Below are positions 1-9,156 of a DNA stretch of 64,000 nt, one piece after another. Numbering within the stretch: position 1 is the first letter of the stretch; each line of letters opens with the position of its first letter. Both the position numbers and the translations under genes were made by a program. The notes under the pieces are model-generated. The model searched no databases, was not told where the DNA came from, and saw nothing but the letters and a program-made list of their open reading frames with translations. Origin of the DNA: Aliiroseovarius marinus (GTDB taxonomy: Bacteria; Pseudomonadota; Alphaproteobacteria; Rhodobacterales; Rhodobacteraceae); contig NZ_ML178712.1 of NCBI RefSeq assembly GCF_004360145.1, positions 62,001 through 126,000 of the forward strand, given 5' to 3'.

Positions 1-861
<861 letters not shown>

Positions 862-1004
862 TCAGTTGTTTTCGGGCGCATGCGTAGTCGGAAAGTGCCT
901 TTCGCGCAAGAGCGCTGCACCGCGGCGTCAGGGATGACTTGCAACCGAATGCGACACGCGATAGCGCTAAAGCGCCCATTTTCCAGACTTTTGAAGGATG
1001 TCAC

Positions 1005-1763
1005 ATGCCCGAGGTTCTGGACCTCACTTTCTTTACCTTTGCCATCCCAGCAGTGATTTTTGCAGGGATTTCCAAGGGTGGCTTCGGGTCAGGGGCGGCG
1101 TTTGCGGCGACCCCTTTGCTTGCGCTGATTCTGGACCCGGGCGCCGCGATTGGCCTGATGCTGCCGCTTTTGATGCTGATGGATGTGACGGCGCTGAAAC
1201 CCTATTGGCGCAAATGGGATACGCCGTCGGCCTGGGCCTTGGTGTTGGGGGCGGTGCCGGGCGTGGCGCTGGGGGCGGCGCTTTACTCGGTCGCAAATCC
1301 AGACGTGTTTCGGCTGCTGATCGGTTTGATCGCGGTTGGGTTCGTGGCCTTCCAACTGGCGCGTGCGAACGGGTTGATCCCGCCTGCTCCGCGCCCGATG
1401 TCGGGCAAACTGGGCGCGTTTTGGGGGACAATCGCCGGCTTTACCAGCTTCATTAGCCATGCGGGCGGCCCGCCTGCTGCGGTCTACCTATTGTCCCGCA
1501 AGCTAGACAAAACCACGTTCCAAGCCACGACCGTCATCGTCTTCTGGGCCATCAACCTTCTGAAGTTCGTCCCCTATTTCGTCTTGGGGATCTTCACATG
1601 GCAAACGGCAAAGGCCGATCTCATGCTGATCCCCTTTGCCGTATTGGGCGTCTGGATCGGGGTGCATCTGCACCACAAGATGTCCGAACGCCTGTTCTTC
1701 GGCTTCACCTATCTGTTCCTGATCCTGACCGGAACGAAACTGATCTGGGAAGGTCTGACCTAA
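1005..1763 (+). CDS. TSUP (TauE/SafE) family membrane exporter
   Basis: Predicted 252-residue inner-membrane protein of the sulfite exporter TauE/SafE family, which moves small, often sulfur-containing, anions. The paired TSUP signatures are visible: GISKGGFGSG near residues 21-30 and GFTSFISHAGGPP near 146-158. Hydrophobic segments fill the rest. The ATG at 1005 was chosen because AAGGA lies 7 bp upstream; a longer frame from 939 has no comparable ribosome site. The gene overlaps the convergent small secreted protein by 4 bp. The substrate cannot be read from sequence. Confidence 0.85.
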   Translation: MPEVLDLTFFTFAIPAVIFAGISKGGFGSGAAFAATPLLALILDPGAAIGLMLPLLMLMDVTALKPYWRKWDTPSAWALVLGAVPGVALGAALYSVANPDVFRLLIGLIAVGFVAFQLARANGLIPPAPRPMSGKLGAFWGTIAGFTSFISHAGGPPAAVYLLSRKLDKTTFQATTVIVFWAINLLKFVPYFVLGIFTWQTAKADLMLIPFAVLGVWIGVHLHHKMSERLFFGFTYLFLILTGTKLIWEGLT

Positions 1764-2083
1764 ACCGGGTCACCCAGCCGTGCCGGCGTCAGTTCCTCAT
1801 CCAGCTGCTCGTATCCCTGCCCCGCAGCAACCAGACAGGTCATGCCATTGGGCATCGTCACAGTGATCGTCCATGTGCCGGTTTCATCCGAGGCGAAGAC
1901 CTCGACCACCTGCCGGTCGCCAGCAAGTCCGATGGATTGCCGCGTTTCGCCATAACTTTCGGCCAAGCGTTGCATCACTTGTGCGCGCTCGGCGCATTTG
2001 GCGGCGCCCTGCGCCTGCAATTGTCCGGCTGACAGAAGGATTGCGCCGACACCAAGTCCAAGGGCCAGAATGTCCTGTTTCAT
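1760..2083 (-). CDS. Small secreted hypothetical protein
   Basis: A 107-residue protein of unrecognised family. Residues 1-24 form a clear Sec signal peptide (MKQDILALGLGVGAILLSAG, then QLQAQ), with likely cleavage after LQA. The mature part is about 83 residues with two cysteines (CAERAQVM and MTCLVAAG), which could form a periplasmic disulfide. The segment EVFASDETGTWTITVTMPNG reads as beta strands. AAAGGA precedes the ATG. It converges on the TSUP gene with a 4-bp overlap and is divergent from mcl2. No function is assigned. Confidence 0.7.
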   Translation of the reverse strand: MKQDILALGLGVGAILLSAGQLQAQGAAKCAERAQVMQRLAESYGETRQSIGLAGDRQVVEVFASDETGTWTITVTMPNGMTCLVAAGQGYEQLDEELTPARLGDPV

Positions 2084-2387
2084 GGATCTGTCCTTTCAGT
2101 TGGGCCGCTCTGCCTGGCCAACCGGCGCACCGGCGGCATCAGGGCCGTGTTCACTCTGGTGCCGATCTGCATCCCATTGCATCAGTGGCCAACCGTGGGC
2201 CCTCCCGTCATTCGGCATCTCTGTGAAAAGCCTGCGCCCATGGGCCAAAGAACTGGTTAACGCGCCGCGCATAGGTCGGCGCAACCATGAACCCAACGTA
2301 AAATTTCTGCATTGCGGCAAAGTTTGCCTTGCGAATTGGTGCGCAAATGTGGTCCCTTGCGCAACAATATTGCGGAGACACAGAATC
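2084..2387. promoter_or_regulatory. Divergent intergenic region upstream of mcl2 with TTGC/GCAA palindromes
   Basis: 304 bp without a gene. The 80 bp before mcl2 carry several related symmetric sites: GGCAAAGTTTGCC at 2316-2328 (perfect 6-bp arms around a central G), TTGCGAATTGGTGCGCAA just after it, and TTGCGCAA at 2357-2364. ScfR-family regulators of acyl-CoA assimilation (PccR, RamB) are known to bind TTTGCAAA-like elements, so these are plausible operators for the ethylmalonyl-CoA genes. The left half of the gap shows nothing I can name. Confidence 0.4.
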
Positions 2388-3236
2388 ATGACCACACGCC
2401 CCTATCGTTCCGTCCTCTACATCCCCGGCTCGAAAGAGCGTGCGCTAGAGAAAGCCCGCGGCCTTGCCGCTGATGCGATCATTTTCGACCTTGAAGATGC
2501 CGTTGCCCCCGACGCCAAGGTCGAGGCCCGCGCCATCCTGAAAGCCGAGCTGGACAAGGGCGGTTATGGCAACCGCGCCAAGATCGTCCGCATCAACGGG
2601 TTCGACACCGAATGGGGCAAAGACGATGTGGCGGCCTTTGTGGGTGCAGACATCGACGCGATCTTGATGCCGAAGGTCGGCTCGGCCGCACAGCTGGATG
2701 AATTGGCCGCGCTGATCCCCAACGTTGACCTCTGGGCGATGATGGAGACCCCAATCGGCATGCTGAATGCTGCTGAAATTGCGGCCCATCCACGCTTAAA
2801 AGGCTTTGTCATGGGCACCAACGATCTGGCGAAAGAGCTGAATACCCGCTTCCGCGCTGATCGCCTGCCGATGATGGGCGGGCTGCATATGTGCCTAATC
2901 GCAGCCAAGGCCCATGACGTTGTGATCGTCGATGGCGTCTATAACGCGTTCAAAGACGAAGAAGGTTTGAAAGCCGAATGTGATCAGGGCCGCGACATGG
3001 GCATGGACGGCAAAACGCTGATCCACCCGGCCCAGCTCGAGATCGCAAACGCCGCCTTCGCCCCGTCCGAGGCCGAGATCGACCTGGCCCAACGTCAGAT
3101 CGCAGCCTTCGAGGAAGCCGAAGCCTCCGGCCAAGGTGTTGCGGTTGTGGATGGCAAGATCGTCGAAAACCTGCATGTTGTGACGGCAAAATCCATTCTG
3201 GCCAAAGCCGACGCCATCGCCGCGATGGAGGGCTAA
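2388..3236 (+). CDS. mcl2: HpcH/HpaI-family CoA ester lyase, probable (3S)-malyl-CoA thioesterase
   Basis: A 282-residue CitE/HpcH-type TIM-barrel protein. It begins MTTRPYRSVLYIPGSKERAL and carries the metal and CoA site motifs FDLEDAV (near 33), MPKVGS, METPIG and GTNDLAKEL. Length and N-terminus match Rhodobacter Mcl2, which hydrolyses (3S)-malyl-CoA to malate and CoA, better than the roughly 318-residue malyl-CoA lyase Mcl1. The ATG at 2388 has GGAG about 12 bp upstream and matches the family start; the open frame extends to 1998 but that part looks non-coding. The gene is followed by nnrU and mesaconyl-CoA hydratase. A lyase rather than thioesterase activity remains possible. Confidence 0.85.
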   Translation: MTTRPYRSVLYIPGSKERALEKARGLAADAIIFDLEDAVAPDAKVEARAILKAELDKGGYGNRAKIVRINGFDTEWGKDDVAAFVGADIDAILMPKVGSAAQLDELAALIPNVDLWAMMETPIGMLNAAEIAAHPRLKGFVMGTNDLAKELNTRFRADRLPMMGGLHMCLIAAKAHDVVIVDGVYNAFKDEEGLKAECDQGRDMGMDGKTLIHPAQLEIANAAFAPSEAEIDLAQRQIAAFEEAEASGQGVAVVDGKIVENLHVVTAKSILAKADAIAAMEG

Positions 3237-3259
3237 GGCCCCTCTAAAGGAACCTCGCC

Positions 3260-3808
3260 ATGACATTGCTGATCGCCGGACTTGCCCTGTGGTATGTCGG
3301 ACATTTCTGGAAACGCGCCCTGCCCCGCGCCCATGACAACATGGGACCGCGGGCCAAGGGAATATCCGCACTTGTGATCCTGATCGGCGTGGTCTTCATG
3401 GTGATCGGGTACCGTGCGACGGAAAGTTTCGACGTGCACACCTATCCGCCCGCGTTGCGGCATGTGAACAACCTGATGGTGCTGTTCGCGCTCTATTTCA
3501 CCAGCCCCGGCCCGTCGAAAGGCGCGCTTTTTTACAAGATGCGGCACCCGATGCTGACCGGGTTCATTCTGTGGGCCGTGGCGCATATCATCGTGAACCC
3601 GGATCTGGCCTCGATGGTGCTGTTCGGCGCGCTGACGGTCTGGGCGGTTCTAGAAATCATCGTGATCAACCGCGCGGAACCCGACTGGCAACCCAACCCG
3701 AAAGGCACCATCGCCAAGGACGCCATGTTCTTTGTCGCCTCGATCATCCTGCTGGCGATCATCGGATATATTCACGGGCTGATCGGCCCGACCCCGTTCG
3801 GCGCGTAG
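3260..3808 (+). CDS. nnrU: NnrU family membrane protein
   Basis: A 182-residue integral membrane protein with about five hydrophobic segments. It starts MTLLIAGLALWYVGHFWKRA and has the conserved HPMLTGFILWAVAH motif near residues 95-108. NnrU was named in denitrifiers, where it is linked to nitrite and nitric oxide respiration, but the family is widespread and its biochemistry is unsettled. It lies 23 bp after mcl2 and 69 bp before mch, in the same direction, so it is probably co-transcribed with carbon-assimilation genes. AAGGA sits before the ATG. Confidence 0.85.
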   Translation: MTLLIAGLALWYVGHFWKRALPRAHDNMGPRAKGISALVILIGVVFMVIGYRATESFDVHTYPPALRHVNNLMVLFALYFTSPGPSKGALFYKMRHPMLTGFILWAVAHIIVNPDLASMVLFGALTVWAVLEIIVINRAEPDWQPNPKGTIAKDAMFFVASIILLAIIGYIHGLIGPTPFGA

Positions 3809-3877
3809 CCTGACCTGCGCGCACACTAACACCGGTGGGCCATCACCTGCGCCCGCCCCGACATTTGGAGAGCTTTG

Positions 3878-4912
3878 ATGGCCAAGACCAATCCCGGACG
3901 TTTCTTTGAAGACTACAAGCTGGGCGACGTGATCGACCATGCCGTGCCGCGCACCGTGGCCGAAGGCGAACGCGCGCTGTATCACGCGCTCTATCCCGCC
4001 CGCCACGCGCTCTATTCCTCGGACGAATTCGCAGGTGCCTGCGGATTGGAAGGCTCGCCTATCGACGACCTGATCGCCTTCCATGTGGTGTTCGGCAAGA
4101 CCGTGCCGGATATCTCGCTGAATGCCGTCGCGAACCTTGGCTATGCCGAAGGCCGCTGGCTGAAACCCGTTTATCCCGGCGACACGCTGCGCTCGCAATC
4201 CGAGGTGATCGGACTGAAGCAGAACTCGAACGGGAAGTCGGGCGTTGTGTGGGTTCGCACCCGCGGGTTCAACCAGATGGGCGAGCCGGTGATGGAATAT
4301 GTGCGCTGGGTGATGGTGCGCAAAGGCGATCTGGACGCCCCCGCGCCGGGCACCGTGATCCCCGAACTGAAGGGCGTACTGGACGCGTCCGACCTGTCGA
4401 TCCCCGAAGGTCTGTCCTTCGAGGACTACGACTTCACGCTGGCCGGCGAGCCCCATCGCTGGGGCGATTACGAGGTCGGCGAAAAGATCGACCACGTGGA
4501 CGGCGTGACGGTCGAAGAAGCCGAGCACATGATGGCGACCCGCCTGTGGCAGAACACCGCGAAGGTGCATTTTGACGCCACCTTCCGTCCCGATGGTCAG
4601 CGCCTGATCTATGGCGGCCACGTGATTTCGATGGCACGCGCGCTGTCGTTCAACGGCTTGGCCAACGCGCAGATGATCGTGGGTCTCAATGGTGGCGCAC
4701 ATGCCAACCCCTGTTTCTCGGGCGACACGATCCGTGCATGGTCCGAGGTGCTGGACAAGGCCGACACCGACGCCCCGGGCGTGGGTGCTGTGCGCCTGCG
4801 TCTGGTTGCCGTCAAACACGGCGCGCCCGAATTTGCCCTGAAAGGCGACGACGGCAAATACCTGCCCGAGGTCATGCTGGATCTCGACTATTGGGCGCTT
4901 ATGCCGAAGTAA
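3878..4912 (+). CDS. mch: Mesaconyl-CoA hydratase (MaoC-like double hotdog)
   Basis: A 344-residue enzyme expected to hydrate mesaconyl-C1-CoA to beta-methylmalyl-CoA in the ethylmalonyl-CoA pathway of acetyl-CoA assimilation. Two MaoC-like hotdog halves are visible: the N-terminal half from NPGRFFEDYKLGD, and the C-terminal half with GDYEVGEKIDH, RLWQNTAKVHFDA and YGGHVISMARALSFNGLA. Size and motifs match the Rhodobacter enzyme encoded next to sdh. The ATG at 3878 follows TTTGGAGAGC; an in-frame TTG one codon earlier is ignored. A hairpin follows the stop. Confidence 0.9.
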   Translation: MAKTNPGRFFEDYKLGDVIDHAVPRTVAEGERALYHALYPARHALYSSDEFAGACGLEGSPIDDLIAFHVVFGKTVPDISLNAVANLGYAEGRWLKPVYPGDTLRSQSEVIGLKQNSNGKSGVVWVRTRGFNQMGEPVMEYVRWVMVRKGDLDAPAPGTVIPELKGVLDASDLSIPEGLSFEDYDFTLAGEPHRWGDYEVGEKIDHVDGVTVEEAEHMMATRLWQNTAKVHFDATFRPDGQRLIYGGHVISMARALSFNGLANAQMIVGLNGGAHANPCFSGDTIRAWSEVLDKADTDAPGVGAVRLRLVAVKHGAPEFALKGDDGKYLPEVMLDLDYWALMPK

Positions 4913-4923
4913 GATGTCTGGCG

Positions 4924-4948
4924 GCGGGACGTCTTTGAGACGCCCCGC
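4924..4948 (+). terminator. Hairpin after mch
   Basis: GCGGGACGTCT and AGACGCCCCGC form an 11-bp stem with one A-C mismatch and a 3-nt loop, 12 bp after the mch stop. Only a short pyrimidine stretch follows, so termination would be by a strong stem with a weak U tract. Confidence 0.5.
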
Positions 4949-5049
4949 TACTTCCCAAACACATGCCCTAGGGTCAAATATCAGCAGGAATCTTGCGCGC
5001 GCCGCCCCTTTCCCGACTATAAACGTCGGGATACAATGGCATACAAATC

Positions 5050-5080
5050 TGTGATCACATATCCAAAAACTGTGATCACA
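5050..5080. promoter_or_regulatory. Twin TGTGATCACA palindromes upstream of sdhC
   Basis: Two identical perfect 10-bp palindromes, TGTGATCACA, occupy 5050-5059 and 5071-5080. Their centres are 21 bp apart (two helical turns), so two dimers would sit on the same DNA face. They lie about 125-155 bp upstream of the sdhC start, in the 290-bp gap between mch and sdh. The form suggests a GntR-like or CRP/FNR-superfamily operator, but I cannot name the regulator. The rest of the gap, up to the AAGGAGG at 5191-5197, holds no other clear site. Confidence 0.55.
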
Positions 5081-5202
5081 AGCCCCCAAAAACACCCCCG
5101 TTAGCGCAAAATTCCCGACTTTCGGGTCGCTTCTTGCGTGACTCAGTGCCGCAAAAGGCGCTATTCCTGTCGCAAAGTCGAAACAGACAGAAGGAGGCCG
5201 CC

Positions 5203-5586
5203 ATGGCCGACGTGAACAGAGGCAACCGTCCTCTTTCTCCGCATCTGCAAGTATACCGCCCGCAGCTGACCTCCATCACCTCGATCTTCGCCCGGATCAC
5301 CGGGGTCGCCCTGCTGGGCGCTGCGATCTTGGTCGCATGGTGGTTCTTCGCCGCGTCGCTGGGTGCAGGATATTATGATGTTGTGAACGGTCTGATGACC
5401 TCGTTCGTTGGGGACGTGATCATGTTCCTGGCGCTCTGGGCGCTGTGCTACCACGCACTGTCCGGCCTGCGTCACCTGATCTGGGACATCGGCATCGGCC
5501 TTGAGGTCGAAACCGCCGAGAAAATGGGCATCGGCGTCATCGTCGGGTCCGTCGTTCTGGCGATCATCGTCGCCCTGATCGTGTAA
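5203..5586 (+). CDS. sdhC: Succinate dehydrogenase cytochrome b556 subunit
   Basis: A 127-residue membrane anchor of complex II, carrying heme b and part of the ubiquinone site. PHLQVYRPQLTSITSIFARITG (residues 13-34) is the typical N-terminal quinone-site segment. His84 in CYHALSGLRHLIWDIG (82-97) is the expected axial heme ligand. Three transmembrane helices are visible. The ATG at 5203 is set by a strong AAGGAGG 5 bp upstream; an upstream in-frame ATG at 5134 lacks one. It is the first gene of sdhCDAB and is probably controlled through the palindromes at 5050-5080. Confidence 0.96.
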   Translation: MADVNRGNRPLSPHLQVYRPQLTSITSIFARITGVALLGAAILVAWWFFAASLGAGYYDVVNGLMTSFVGDVIMFLALWALCYHALSGLRHLIWDIGIGLEVETAEKMGIGVIVGSVVLAIIVALIV

Positions 5587-5596
5587 GGAGCCCGTT

Positions 5597-5968
5597 ATGC
5601 AATATATGACTGACCGCAAACGCGCCGTGGGCAAAGGCTCTTCGGGTTCGGGTACGGAACATTTCTGGGGACAGGCTATCTCGGCTGTTGGCCTTCTGAT
5701 CCTGATGCCGCTGTTCGCTCTGACATTCGGTTGTGCCCTTGGCCTGCCCTATGAAGAAGCAATCGCTTATTATCAGCGCCCCTTCCCCGCAATTGTCGCC
5801 GCAATGACGCTTGTTGTGTCGATGGTTCACTTCCGTCACGGCATTCAGGTCGTGATCGAGGATTATTCGCGCGGCGTGACCAAGAAAGTCTTGGTCGTTG
5901 CTTGCACCGCAGTGGCCTACACCGTTCTGGCAATTGGCCTTTATGGCCTTGGCCGCATCGCCTTTTAA
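5597..5968 (+). CDS. sdhD: Succinate dehydrogenase membrane anchor subunit
   Basis: A 123-residue second membrane anchor of complex II with three transmembrane helices. MVHFRHGIQVVIEDY (residues 76-90) contains His78 and His81, one of which should be the second heme ligand. The Asp89-Tyr90 pair corresponds to the conserved quinone-site aspartate-tyrosine. The start follows the sdhC stop by 10 bp with AGGAG in between. It is co-transcribed with sdhC, sdhA and sdhB. Confidence 0.94.
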   Translation: MQYMTDRKRAVGKGSSGSGTEHFWGQAISAVGLLILMPLFALTFGCALGLPYEEAIAYYQRPFPAIVAAMTLVVSMVHFRHGIQVVIEDYSRGVTKKVLVVACTAVAYTVLAIGLYGLGRIAF

Positions 5969-5986
5969 GACCGGAGAGCACCCAAA

Positions 5987-7792
5987 ATGGCAGCTTACGA
6001 ATACGAAACACACGAATATGACGTGGTCGTGGTCGGCGCCGGTGGCGCTGGTCTGCGGGCCACGCTTGGCATGGCCGAACAGGGCTTGCGCACCGCTTGT
6101 GTGACCAAAGTTTTCCCGACCCGCTCGCACACCGTTGCGGCACAGGGCGGCATCGCCGCGTCCCTGTCCAACATGGGCCCGGACAACTGGCAGTGGCACA
6201 TGTACGACACCGTGAAGGGCTCGGACTGGCTGGGCGACACGGACGCGATGGAATACCTGGCCCGCGAGGCACCCAAAGCGGTGTACGAGCTGGAGCACTA
6301 TGGCGTTCCCTTCTCGCGCACCGAAGAAGGCAAGATCTATCAGCGCCCCTTCGGCGGCCACACCACCGAATTCGGTGAAGGCCCCGCAGTACAGCGTACC
6401 TGTGCCGCCGCTGACCGGACCGGCCACGCGATCCTGCACACGCTTTACGGCCAATCGGTCAAGAACAACGCTGAGTTCTACATCGAGTACTTCGCAGTAG
6501 ACCTGATCATGTCGGAAGACGGTCAGTGTCAGGGTGTTGTCTGCTGGAAGCTGGATGACGGTACGTTCCACGTCTTCAACGCGAAGATGGTTGTGCTGGC
6601 GACGGGCGGCTATGGCCGCGCCTATTTCTCGGCCACCTCGGCCCACACCTGCACCGGCGACGGTGGCGGCATGGTGGCCCGTGCGGGTCTGGCCCTGCAG
6701 GATATGGAATTCGTTCAGTTCCACCCGACCGGCATCTACGGCTCGGGCTGCTTGATCACCGAAGGTGCACGTGGCGAGGGTGGCTATCTGGTCAACTCGG
6801 AAGGCGAGCGTTTCATGGAGCGTTATGCGCCCCAGTATAAAGACCTTGCCCCGCGCGACTATGTATCCCGCTCGATGACGATGGAGATCCGCGAAGGCCG
6901 CGGTGTGGGTGCCGAAGGCGACCACATCTTCCTGCATCTGGATCACCTGCCCGCCGACGCGCTCGCCGAACGCCTGCCCGGCATCTCGGAAAGCGCCAAG
7001 ATCTTTGCCGGTGTTGACGTAACCAAAGAACCGATCCCGGTTCTGCCGACGGTTCACTACAACATGGGCGGCATCCCGACCAACTATTGGGGTGAGGTTC
7101 TGAACCCGACCAAAGACGATCCGACCGCTGTCGTTCCCGGCCTGATGGCCGTGGGTGAAGCAGGTTGTGCGTCGGTCCACGGTGCAAACCGTCTGGGTTC
7201 GAACTCGCTGATCGACCTTGTGGTCTTCGGCCGCGCCGCCGCGATCCGCGCTGGCAAGGTTGTCGATGCCGAGGCACCGAACCCGGTTCTGAACCAAGCT
7301 TCGGTTGACGCGGCATTCGACCGCTTCGACGGTCTGCGCAATGCAAGCGGCGCGATCCCGACCGCCGATCTGCGTCTGGAAATGCAGAAGACGATGCAAG
7401 CTGACGCAGCCGTGTTCCGTACCGCCAAGACCATGAAAGAAGGCGTCGAGAAGATGACCGCCGTGGCCGCCAAGATGGACGACCTGGCCGTGACCGATCG
7501 CTCGCTGATCTGGAACTCGGACCTGATGGAAACGCTGGAACTGGCGAACCTGATGCCGAACGCTCTGGCGACGATCCACGGCGCAGAAGCCCGCGAAGAA
7601 AGCCGCGGCGCCCACGCGCACGAGGACTTCCCGGAACGCGACGACAAGAAGTGGCGCGTCCACACTGTTAGCCGCGTGGATGGCAACAAGGTTGACCTGT
7701 CCTATCGTCCGGTCGTCGTTGATCCGCTGACCACCGAAGCCGAAGGCGGCATCGAACTGAAGAAAATCGCGCCCAAAGCGCGTACGTTCTAA
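5987..7792 (+). CDS. sdhA: Succinate dehydrogenase flavoprotein subunit
   Basis: A 601-residue FAD subunit that oxidises succinate to fumarate at the cytosolic face. The dinucleotide motif VGAGGAG is at residues 16-22. The covalent flavin-attachment His48 lies in [10 protein letters not shown] (47-56). The substrate-site arginine segment GARGEGGYL and the C-terminal [14 protein letters not shown] motif are present. Length is normal for the family. It starts 18 bp after sdhD with CCGGAGAG as ribosome site, and sdhB follows after 12 bp. Confidence 0.98.
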   Translation: MAAYEYETHEYDVVVVGAGGAGLRATLGMAEQGLRTACVTKVFPTRSHTVAAQGGIAASLSNMGPDNWQWHMYDTVKGSDWLGDTDAMEYLAREAPKAVYELEHYGVPFSRTEEGKIYQRPFGGHTTEFGEGPAVQRTCAAADRTGHAILHTLYGQSVKNNAEFYIEYFAVDLIMSEDGQCQGVVCWKLDDGTFHVFNAKMVVLATGGYGRAYFSATSAHTCTGDGGGMVARAGLALQDMEFVQFHPTGIYGSGCLITEGARGEGGYLVNSEGERFMERYAPQYKDLAPRDYVSRSMTMEIREGRGVGAEGDHIFLHLDHLPADALAERLPGISESAKIFAGVDVTKEPIPVLPTVHYNMGGIPTNYWGEVLNPTKDDPTAVVPGLMAVGEAGCASVHGANRLGSNSLIDLVVFGRAAAIRAGKVVDAEAPNPVLNQASVDAAFDRFDGLRNASGAIPTADLRLEMQKTMQADAAVFRTAKTMKEGVEKMTAVAAKMDDLAVTDRSLIWNSDLMETLELANLMPNALATIHGAEAREESRGAHAHEDFPERDDKKWRVHTVSRVDGNKVDLSYRPVVVDPLTTEAEGGIELKKIAPKARTF

Positions 7793-7804
7793 GGAGGACG
7801 CCAG

Positions 7805-8584
7805 ATGGTACAATTCAAGCTCCCCAAGAACTCGACCGTTCGCGTCGGTAAGACATGGCCCAAGCCCGAGGGTGCCAGCAATGTCCGCAAGTTCCAGATC
7901 TATCGCTGGAACCCGGATGATGGCGAGAACCCCCGTGTGGACACCTATTTCCTGGACATGGACAAATGTGGTCCGATGGTTCTGGACGCGCTGATCAAGA
8001 TCAAGAACGAGATTGATCCGACCCTGACCTTCCGCCGCTCGTGCCGTGAAGGCATCTGTGGGTCCTGCGCGATGAACATCGACGGGATCAACACGCTGGC
8101 CTGTATTTACGGGATGGACGAGATCAAGGGCGACGTGAAGATCTATCCGCTGCCGCATATGCCGGTGGTGAAAGACCTGATCCCGGACCTGACGCATTTC
8201 TATGCGCAGCACGCGTCGATCATGCCGTGGCTGGAAACCAAGACCAACCGCCCTGCGAAAGAGTGGAAGCAGTCCATTGAGGACCGCAAGAAGCTGGATG
8301 GTCTGTATGAATGCGTCATGTGCGCCAGCTGCTCGACCTCGTGCCCGAGCTATTGGTGGAACGGTGACCGCTATCTTGGGCCGGCCGCGCTGCTGCATGC
8401 GTATCGCTGGATCATCGACTCGCGCGATGAAGCCACAGGCGAGCGTCTGGACCAGCTGGAAGACCCCTTCAAGCTGTATCGCTGCCACACGATCATGAAC
8501 TGCTCGAAGACTTGCCCCAAGGGCCTGAACCCGGCCAAGGCAATCGCGTCGATCAAGAAAATGATGGTCGAGCGCCAGCTTTGA
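7805..8584 (+). CDS. sdhB: Succinate dehydrogenase iron-sulfur subunit
   Basis: A 259-residue electron-transfer subunit of complex II. The 2Fe-2S ligands are Cys80, Cys85, Cys88 ([10 protein letters not shown]) and Cys100. The C-terminal domain has [12 protein letters not shown] and [12 protein letters not shown] for the 4Fe-4S and 3Fe-4S clusters, with one cysteine position supplied by Ser or Thr in the usual way. GGAGG precedes the ATG. It closes the sdhCDAB operon and is followed by a strong terminator. Confidence 0.98.
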   Translation: MVQFKLPKNSTVRVGKTWPKPEGASNVRKFQIYRWNPDDGENPRVDTYFLDMDKCGPMVLDALIKIKNEIDPTLTFRRSCREGICGSCAMNIDGINTLACIYGMDEIKGDVKIYPLPHMPVVKDLIPDLTHFYAQHASIMPWLETKTNRPAKEWKQSIEDRKKLDGLYECVMCASCSTSCPSYWWNGDRYLGPAALLHAYRWIIDSRDEATGERLDQLEDPFKLYRCHTIMNCSKTCPKGLNPAKAIASIKKMMVERQL

Positions 8585-8602
8585 TCTTTTCAAAATACAT
8601 GC

Positions 8603-8638
8603 AAAATGGGCGGCCAATTGGTCGCCCATTTTCGTTTG
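8603..8638 (+). terminator. Rho-independent terminator of sdhCDAB
   Basis: AAAATGGGCGGCC and GGTCGCCCATTTT form a 13-bp stem (one G-U pair) around AATT, followed by CGTTT. It lies 18 bp after the sdhB stop. The A-rich left side means it could also act on the other strand. Confidence 0.85.
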
Positions 8639-8646
8639 AGGGTTAG

Positions 8647-9072
8647 ATGTCGGGTTATTCTGGAACACCTTTGGAAAAGAAGCTTGGCCTGAAGGATGGG
8701 CAACGCGTGGCGTGGATCGGGCGTCCCGCCGCGCAGGACCATCTGGCGACAAGCCGGGCCTTCATTTCGGTCGAGGATTGCTCGGCGGATCAGCTCTCTG
8801 GCCCGTATGACGTGATCCACCTATTCACGGATGACCGCGCCACGTTCGAAACTGCCCTGCCCCAACTTCTTGCCGCACTGCATCGCGATGGCATGATCTG
8901 GGTGTCTTGGCCGAAGAAGGCGTCAAAAGTTCCGACCGATATGACCGAGGATGTCATTCGTAACGCAGCCCTTAGAACGACGCTCGTGGACGTGAAAGTG
9001 TGCGCCGTGGACGAGATTTGGTCGGGCTTAAAACTGGTCATCCGCAAGGAACACCGCGCAGCGCATGGATAG
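8647..9072 (+). CDS. DUF3052-like protein
   Basis: A 141-residue soluble protein beginning MSGYSGTPLEKKLGLKDGQR. The opening, the YDVIHLFTDD strand and MIWVSWPKKASKVPTDMTED near residues 80-99 fit the DUF3052 family as I recall it, a small Rossmann-like fold without known activity. No catalytic residues can be assigned. It lies just after the sdh terminator, so it probably has its own promoter or depends on read-through. The ATG was chosen because the family start matches. Confidence 0.6.
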   Translation: MSGYSGTPLEKKLGLKDGQRVAWIGRPAAQDHLATSRAFISVEDCSADQLSGPYDVIHLFTDDRATFETALPQLLAALHRDGMIWVSWPKKASKVPTDMTEDVIRNAALRTTLVDVKVCAVDEIWSGLKLVIRKEHRAAHG

Positions 9073-9156
9073 CCCACTGCCGTACGCCAATCAGCAGGGT
9101 CCGGATCGCCCGGATGCGTCCGCTCTGTAATGGTCTCTGAAACACAGGAGATCATC

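Noticed and set aside
3650-5095. Minus-strand 481-codon frame opposite mch
   Set aside because: Antisense shadow of mesaconyl-CoA hydratase, without a ribosome site or recognisable domain.
5564-8752. Minus-strand open frame of over 1000 codons opposite sdhDAB
   Set aside because: It is the antisense of strongly supported sdh genes in high-G+C DNA. The composition (runs rich in His, Arg, Val, Asp) is typical of such shadows, and no domain is recognisable.
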